Assembly: GCA_937863215.1 (NCBI GenBank)
Contig: CALMFQ010000619.1
Span: forward strand, 1-11,438
DNA: 11,438 nucleotides
Source: an uncultured Pseudomonadota bacterium
GTDB lineage: Bacteria; Pseudomonadota; Gammaproteobacteria; Burkholderiales; SCOH01
Direction of reading: 5' to 3'
Shown here: positions 8,121-11,438 of the stretch, piece by piece
How the letters are laid out: each line of letters begins with the position of its first letter
Numbering within the stretch: position 1 is the first letter of the stretch
The notes under the pieces: model-generated
Database searches by the model: none
What the model saw: the letters and a program-made list of their open reading frames with translations, nothing else
Told to the model about the DNA's origin: nothing
Made by a program: the position numbers and the translations under genes

Positions 8121-9302
8121 TTAGCTGTCTGCGCGGGCTTCGAGAATTTCGACTGCCGGCAGAACCTTGCCTTCGAGGAATTCGAGGAACGCGCCACCAC
8201 CGGTCGAGATGTAGCCGATCTTGTCGGTGATATTGTATTTGGCAATCGCTGCCAGCGTGTCGCCGCCGCCGGCAATCGAAAATGCCGGGCTGGCGGCAAT
8301 CGCTTCAGCCAGTGTTTTGGTGCCGTTGCCAAACTGGTCGAATTCAAACACGCCAACCGGACCGTTCCAGACGACGGTGCCAGCCTTGGCAATGATGTCG
8401 GCCAATTGTTGCGCCGCTTGCGGGCCGATGTCGAGAATCATGTCGTCGCTCGCCACGTCGCCAATCGCCTTGGTGCTGGCGACTGCGGTTGCGGCGAATT
8501 CCTTGGCACACACGGCGTCGGCCGGCAGCGGTACATCGCCGCCGCGGGCGCGCAGCTTGGCAATCACCTTTTTCGCCTCGTCGAGCAATTCCGGCTCAGC
8601 CAGTGATTTGCCGATCTGTTTGCCTTCGGCCTGCAGGAAAGTATTGGCGATACCGCCGCCGACGATCAGCTGATCGACCTTGTCGGCCAGCGATTCGAGA
8701 ATGGTCAGTTTGGTCGATACCTTGGAGCCGGCAACAATCGCCACCAGCGGGCGCGCCGGCTGTGCCAGCGCCTTGCCCAGCGCGTCCAGCTCGGCCGCCA
8801 GCAGAATGCCGGCGCAGGCTAGCGGGGCGAATTTGGCTACGGCGTGGGTCGAGGCTTCGGCGCGGTGTGCGGTGCCGAATGCATCGTTGACGAACACATC
8901 GCACAACTTGGCGTAAGCCTGGCCCAGCTCGTCCTTGTTCTTTTTCTCGCCGACGTTGCAGCGCACGTTTTCCAGCATTACCACTTCTCCGCCGGCAACC
9001 GTGACTCCGTTTTGCTGCCAGTCTGCAACAAGCGGCACGGCCTTGCCCAGCAGTTCGGACAGACGTGCGGCAACCGGTGTCAGCGTGTCTTCGGCATTCA
9101 GCTGCCCTTCGGTCGGGCGGCCGAGGTGAGTCATCAGGATGACTGCCGCGCCCTGTTGCAGGCAGTGTTCGATCGATGGCAGCGAGGCGCGGATGCGGGT
9201 GTCGTCGCCGATTACGCCGTTCTTCACCGGCACGTTCATATCGACACGGATCAGTACACGCTTGCCGGTCAGGTCAAGCGCAGTCATTTTGTTGAATTTC
9301 AT
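8121..9302 (-). CDS. pgk: Phosphoglycerate kinase (393 aa)
   Basis: This cytoplasmic enzyme transfers phosphate between 1,3-bisphosphoglycerate and ADP in lower glycolysis, and in reverse during gluconeogenesis or carbon fixation. Motifs from the chosen start: RVDMNVP (19-25) with substrate-binding D21 and N23, THLGRP (58-63), and in the C-terminal nucleotide domain GGGDT (345-349) and STGGGAFLE (366-374). The length of 393 is normal for bacterial PGK. I chose the ATG at 9302 because GGAG lies 6 nt upstream (9309-9312). An in-frame ATG at 9338 would add 12 residues that do not resemble a PGK N-terminus and has no clear ribosome site. An internal Met six codons in is possible but further from the ribosome site. 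The gene is 78 nt downstream of gap, with a terminator-like hairpin between them, and 29 nt upstream of fba. Confidence 0.97.
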   Translation of the reverse strand: MKFNKMTALDLTGKRVLIRVDMNVPVKNGVIGDDTRIRASLPSIEHCLQQGAAVILMTHLGRPTEGQLNAEDTLTPVAARLSELLGKAVPLVADWQQNGVTVAGGEVVMLENVRCNVGEKKNKDELGQAYAKLCDVFVNDAFGTAHRAEASTHAVAKFAPLACAGILLAAELDALGKALAQPARPLVAIVAGSKVSTKLTILESLADKVDQLIVGGGIANTFLQAEGKQIGKSLAEPELLDEAKKVIAKLRARGGDVPLPADAVCAKEFAATAVASTKAIGDVASDDMILDIGPQAAQQLADIIAKAGTVVWNGPVGVFEFDQFGNGTKTLAEAIAASPAFSIAGGGDTLAAIAKYNITDKIGYISTGGGAFLEFLEGKVLPAVEILEARADS

Positions 9303-9308
9303 GGAGAA

Positions 9309-9312
9309 CTCC
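9309..9312 (-). promoter_or_regulatory. Ribosome binding site that fixes the pgk start
   Basis: On the minus strand CCGGAG precedes ATG at 9302 with 6 nt between GGAG and the start codon. It makes 9302 the best start and argues against the in-frame upstream ATG at 9338, which falls between this site and the gap terminator. Confidence 0.8.
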
Positions 9313-9343
9313 GGATAAAGCCGCAAACAGATGACCAAGACAG

Positions 9344-9368
9344 AAAAAGGGCGACTCTACCGTCGCCC
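9344..9368 (-). terminator. Intrinsic terminator-like hairpin between gap and pgk
   Basis: Read on the minus strand, GGGCGAC (9368-9362), a 6-nt loop, and GTCGCCC (9355-9349) form a perfect 7-bp GC-rich stem followed at once by TTTTT (9348-9344). The stem starts 12 nt after the gap stop codon and lies 41 nt before the pgk start. This is a standard Rho-independent layout on the minus strand; on the plus strand no T tract follows. It could end gap transcripts, attenuate the downstream genes, or protect the 3' end of a processed gap message. Confidence 0.75.
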
Positions 9369-9380
9369 ATCAACCGTTGC

Positions 9381-10397
9381 TTACGCTTCCATCATTGCCT
9401 TGGCTGTATGCAGCATCTGGCAGGAGAAGCCCCACTCGTTGTCGTACCATGCCGATACTTTGACCATGTTGCCGTCCATCACCTTGGTCAGGGTCGAATC
9501 GAAAATCGACGCTTCGCTGGTGTGGTTGAAGTCGATCGACACCAGCGGCAGGTCGTTGTAGCCGAGGATGCCTTTCAGCGGGCCGTTGGCGGCATCGCGC
9601 ATGATCGCGTTGATTTCGTCCTTGCTGGTATTGCGCGCAGTCATGATCGACAGATCGACCATCGACACGTTGATGGTCGGTACGCGCACGGCGAAACCAT
9701 CCAGCTTGCCGTTCAGCTCCGGCAACACCAGACCAACCGCTGCAGCGGCACCGGTTTTGGTCGGAATCATCGACTGGGTAGCGGAACGGGCGCGGCGCAG
9801 GTCCTTGTGGCGCACGTCGGTCAGTACCTGATCGTTGGTGTAGGCGTGGATAGTGGTCATCAGGCCTTTAACGATACCAACCTGCTCATGCAATACCTTG
9901 GCAACCGGTGCCAGGCAATTGGTGGTGCACGATGCGTTCGATACCACAGTCATGTCGCTGCGCAGCAGGTGATGGTTGACGCCGTAAACCACGGTGGCAT
10001 CGACATCCTTGTCGCCCGGTGCCGAAATCAGTACTTTTTTCGCCCCAGCGTCCAGGTGGGCCTGGCATTTGGCCTTGCTGACGAACGAGCCGGTGCATTC
10101 CAGCACGATGTCGATGCCCAGATCGCCCCACGGCAGCTCGGCCGGGTTGCGGGTGGAGAAGAACTTGATGTTGGTGTCGTTGACGCGCAGCCAGCCGCCT
10201 TCGACGTCGGCTTTCACATCGGCGTTGAAACGGCCATGTACGGTGTCGAATTTGGTCAGGTGGGCGTTGGTCGCCAGATCGCCGGATGCGTTGACTGCCA
10301 CCACCTTGAATTCGCTGGTGCGATTCATTTCGAAAATCGCGCGCAGCACGTTGCGACCAATACGGCCGTAGCCGTTGATAGCGATGCGGATTGCCAT
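9381..10397 (-). CDS. gap: Type I glyceraldehyde-3-phosphate dehydrogenase (338 aa)
   Basis: This cytoplasmic enzyme oxidatively phosphorylates glyceraldehyde 3-phosphate to 1,3-bisphosphoglycerate using NAD(P). The Rossmann motif NGYGRIGRN is at 8-16. The active-site motif SNASCTTNC contains nucleophile C157, and H184 (TTIHAYTND) is the partner base. The phosphate-site and C-terminal motifs HKDLRRARSA, TGAAAAVGLVLPEL, RVPTINVSMVDL and SAWYDNEWGFS are intact. Length is typical. The residue that normally selects NAD (Asp after the second strand, ND/L) is A37 here, in VNASGD, and V195-R196 sit where classical NAD enzymes have Leu-Pro, so coenzyme preference cannot be assumed. The ATG at 10397 has AGGAG, with GGAG 9 nt upstream. 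The gene follows tkt by 49 nt and is followed by a terminator-like hairpin before pgk. The overall sequence resembles betaproteobacterial CbbG/GapA enzymes rather than the Epd (GapB) group. Confidence 0.96.
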   Translation of the reverse strand: MAIRIAINGYGRIGRNVLRAIFEMNRTSEFKVVAVNASGDLATNAHLTKFDTVHGRFNADVKADVEGGWLRVNDTNIKFFSTRNPAELPWGDLGIDIVLECTGSFVSKAKCQAHLDAGAKKVLISAPGDKDVDATVVYGVNHHLLRSDMTVVSNASCTTNCLAPVAKVLHEQVGIVKGLMTTIHAYTNDQVLTDVRHKDLRRARSATQSMIPTKTGAAAAVGLVLPELNGKLDGFAVRVPTINVSMVDLSIMTARNTSKDEINAIMRDAANGPLKGILGYNDLPLVSIDFNHTSEASIFDSTLTKVMDGNMVKVSAWYDNEWGFSCQMLHTAKAMMEA

Positions 10398-10446
10398 GTC
10401 AAAAATCTCCTGATTGACTTGTTGATTCAGTTATTTCGTATGATTT

Positions 10447-11438
10447 TTATTGGTTGTTCAACACAGTCTTGGCTGTGTTGACGATGTTCTCAGTGGTGAA
10501 ACCGAACTCGCGGAACAGCTCGCCGGCCGGTGCCGATTCGCCGAAGCGGTCGATGCCGATCACGCCGCCTTCCAGGCCGACGTATTTGCGCCAGAAGTCC
10601 GACACACCGGCTTCGATCGCTACACGCGCTACGCCTTTCGGCAGCACCGAGGCGCGATAGGCGGCATCCTGGCGATCGAATACATTGGTCGACGGCAGCG
10701 ATACCACGCGTGCACCGATTCCCTGCTCGGCCAGCGCCGCCTGCGCCTTCAGCGCCAGATCGATTTCCGAGCCGGTAGCCAGCAGGATCAGATCGAGCTT
10801 GCCGTTTGGCGATTCGCGCAAGACATAACCGCCTTTGGCAATCGCAGCCAATTGTTCGTTGCTTCGGCTCAGGAACGGCAGGTTCTGGCGGCTGAGGATC
10901 AGGCTCGACGGGCCGGTTTTGCGCTGGATCGATTCTGCCCATGCCACCAGTGTCTCAGCGGTGTCGCACGGACGCCATACATCCATGTTCGGAATCATGC
11001 GCAGCGTGGCGGTCTGTTCCACCGGCTGGTGGGTCGGGCCGTCTTCGCCGAGGCCGATCGAATCGTGGGTGAATACGTAAACCGGCGCCACTTGCATCAG
11101 CGCCGCCATGCGCAACGCATTGCGGGCATATTCGGAGAACATCAGGAATGTGCCGCCGTAGGGCTTGAAGCCGCCGTGCAGGCACAGGCCGTTCATGATC
11201 GCCGCCATGCCGAATTCGCGCACGCCGTAATACAGGTAATTGCCGCCATCGGCGCGGCTGACGCCTTTGGCGCCTTTCCACAGCGTCAGATTGGAGCCGG
11301 CCAGGTCGGCCGAGCCGCCGAGCAGTTCCGGCAGCGCCGGCGCCAGCGCACCGATGGCGTTTTGCGACGCCTTGCGGGTAGCGATGGTTTCGGCCTTGGC
11401 GTTGACGTCCGCCAGCGCCTGCTGCACCGTGGCTTGCC
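10447..11438 (-). CDS. tkt: Transketolase, C-terminal half (5' end outside window)
   Basis: The frame is open to the right edge of the window and stops with TAA at 10449-10447, leaving 329 visible residues of a protein that is usually about 660 long. Transketolase is a thiamine-diphosphate enzyme that moves two-carbon units between sugar phosphates in the non-oxidative pentose phosphate pathway and the Calvin cycle. The fragment covers the pyrimidine-binding and C-terminal domains. RKASQNAIGALAPALPELLG is followed by GGSADLAGSN, then by GVREFGM, which holds the Glu that activates thiamine. Next come THDSIGLGEDGPTHQPVEQ with substrate-binding His residues, SRQNLP, ATGSEIDLA and the end motif FGESAPAGELFREFGF. 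These agree closely with E. coli TktA from memory. A GTG at 11427 is only an internal valine codon. It is the most upstream visible member of the tkt-gap-pgk-fba cluster, 49 nt before gap. Confidence 0.97.
   Translation of the reverse strand, partial: QATVQQALADVNAKAETIATRKASQNAIGALAPALPELLGGSADLAGSNLTLWKGAKGVSRADGGNYLYYGVREFGMAAIMNGLCLHGGFKPYGGTFLMFSEYARNALRMAALMQVAPVYVFTHDSIGLGEDGPTHQPVEQTATLRMIPNMDVWRPCDTAETLVAWAESIQRKTGPSSLILSRQNLPFLSRSNEQLAAIAKGGYVLRESPNGKLDLILLATGSEIDLALKAQAALAEQGIGARVVSLPSTNVFDRQDAAYRASVLPKGVARVAIEAGVSDFWRKYVGLEGGVIGIDRFGESAPAGELFREFGFTTENIVNTAKTVLNNQ

Noticed and set aside
9303..9338. An N-terminal extension of pgk from an in-frame ATG at 9338
   Set aside because: The extra 12 residues do not look like PGK, and a good ribosome site sits just before the ATG at 9302.
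9303..9343. A promoter for pgk between the hairpin and the start codon
   Set aside because: Only weak matches such as TTGGTC with TTTATC at a spacing too short for sigma-70; not strong enough to list.
10398..10446. Short repeated GATT/TTGATT units in the tkt-gap gap as a possible operator
   Set aside because: The repeat is only a few bases in an AT-rich 49-nt spacer and overlaps the ribosome site region; there is no clear symmetry or known operator match.
8844..10481. A 545-codon open frame on the plus strand, antisense to pgk and gap
   Set aside because: It spans two well-supported minus-strand genes and their intergenic gap, gives a His/Arg/Gln/Val-rich product with no family resemblance, and is explained by biased codon use in the real genes suppressing antisense stops.
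1..11438. Neisseriaceae DNA uptake sequences, CRISPR repeats, insertion sequence ends or tRNA genes
   Set aside because: I looked by eye for the GCCGTCTGAA core and obvious variants, spaced direct repeats, terminal inverted repeats with transposase frames, and tRNA-like cloverleaves, and saw none.

Overview
The window reads as chromosomal DNA of a Gram-negative betaproteobacterium. The order Neisseriales or a close relative is my best guess, inferred from a PilJ/PilL(ChpA)-type twitching chemosensory pair next to betaproteobacterial-style central-carbon genes. No gene in the window is decisive for the genus. Base composition is moderately GC-rich, coding density is very high, and there is no gene-free stretch over 300 bases.

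Left part, plus strand (1-6952): the 3' part of a pilJ-type methyl-accepting chemotaxis protein gene is followed after 12 nt by one very large gene. That gene encodes a 1996-residue hybrid histidine kinase of the ChpA/PilL family, with several phosphotransfer (Hpt)-like modules, a CheA-type dimerisation/ATPase/CheW core and a C-terminal receiver. Together they are the receptor and kinase of the Pil-Chp pathway, which controls type IV pilus function through PilG/PilH-like response regulators. Those regulators would be expected upstream, outside the window.

Junction (6953-7026): a short convergent intergenic region holds one near-symmetrical hairpin that can terminate transcription from both sides.

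Right part, minus strand (11438 down to 7027): four carbon-metabolism genes run in the order tkt (3' half only), gap, pgk, fba. Their products interconvert sugar phosphates: transketolase, glyceraldehyde-3-phosphate dehydrogenase, phosphoglycerate kinase and class II fructose-bisphosphate aldolase. They serve glycolysis/gluconeogenesis and the non-oxidative pentose phosphate pathway. Spacings are 49, 78 and 29 nt, which suggests co-transcription, but a good intrinsic-terminator-like hairpin lies between gap and pgk. The gene order matches the T-G-K-A order of Calvin-cycle cbb operons, with no pyruvate kinase gene between pgk and fba.

I see no mobile element, CRISPR array, RNA gene or clearly new system. 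The points most worth a second look are the Hpt-like modules of the ChpA protein that have lost their histidine, unusual residues at the coenzyme-selecting positions of the GAPDH, and the terminator inside the sugar-phosphate gene cluster.
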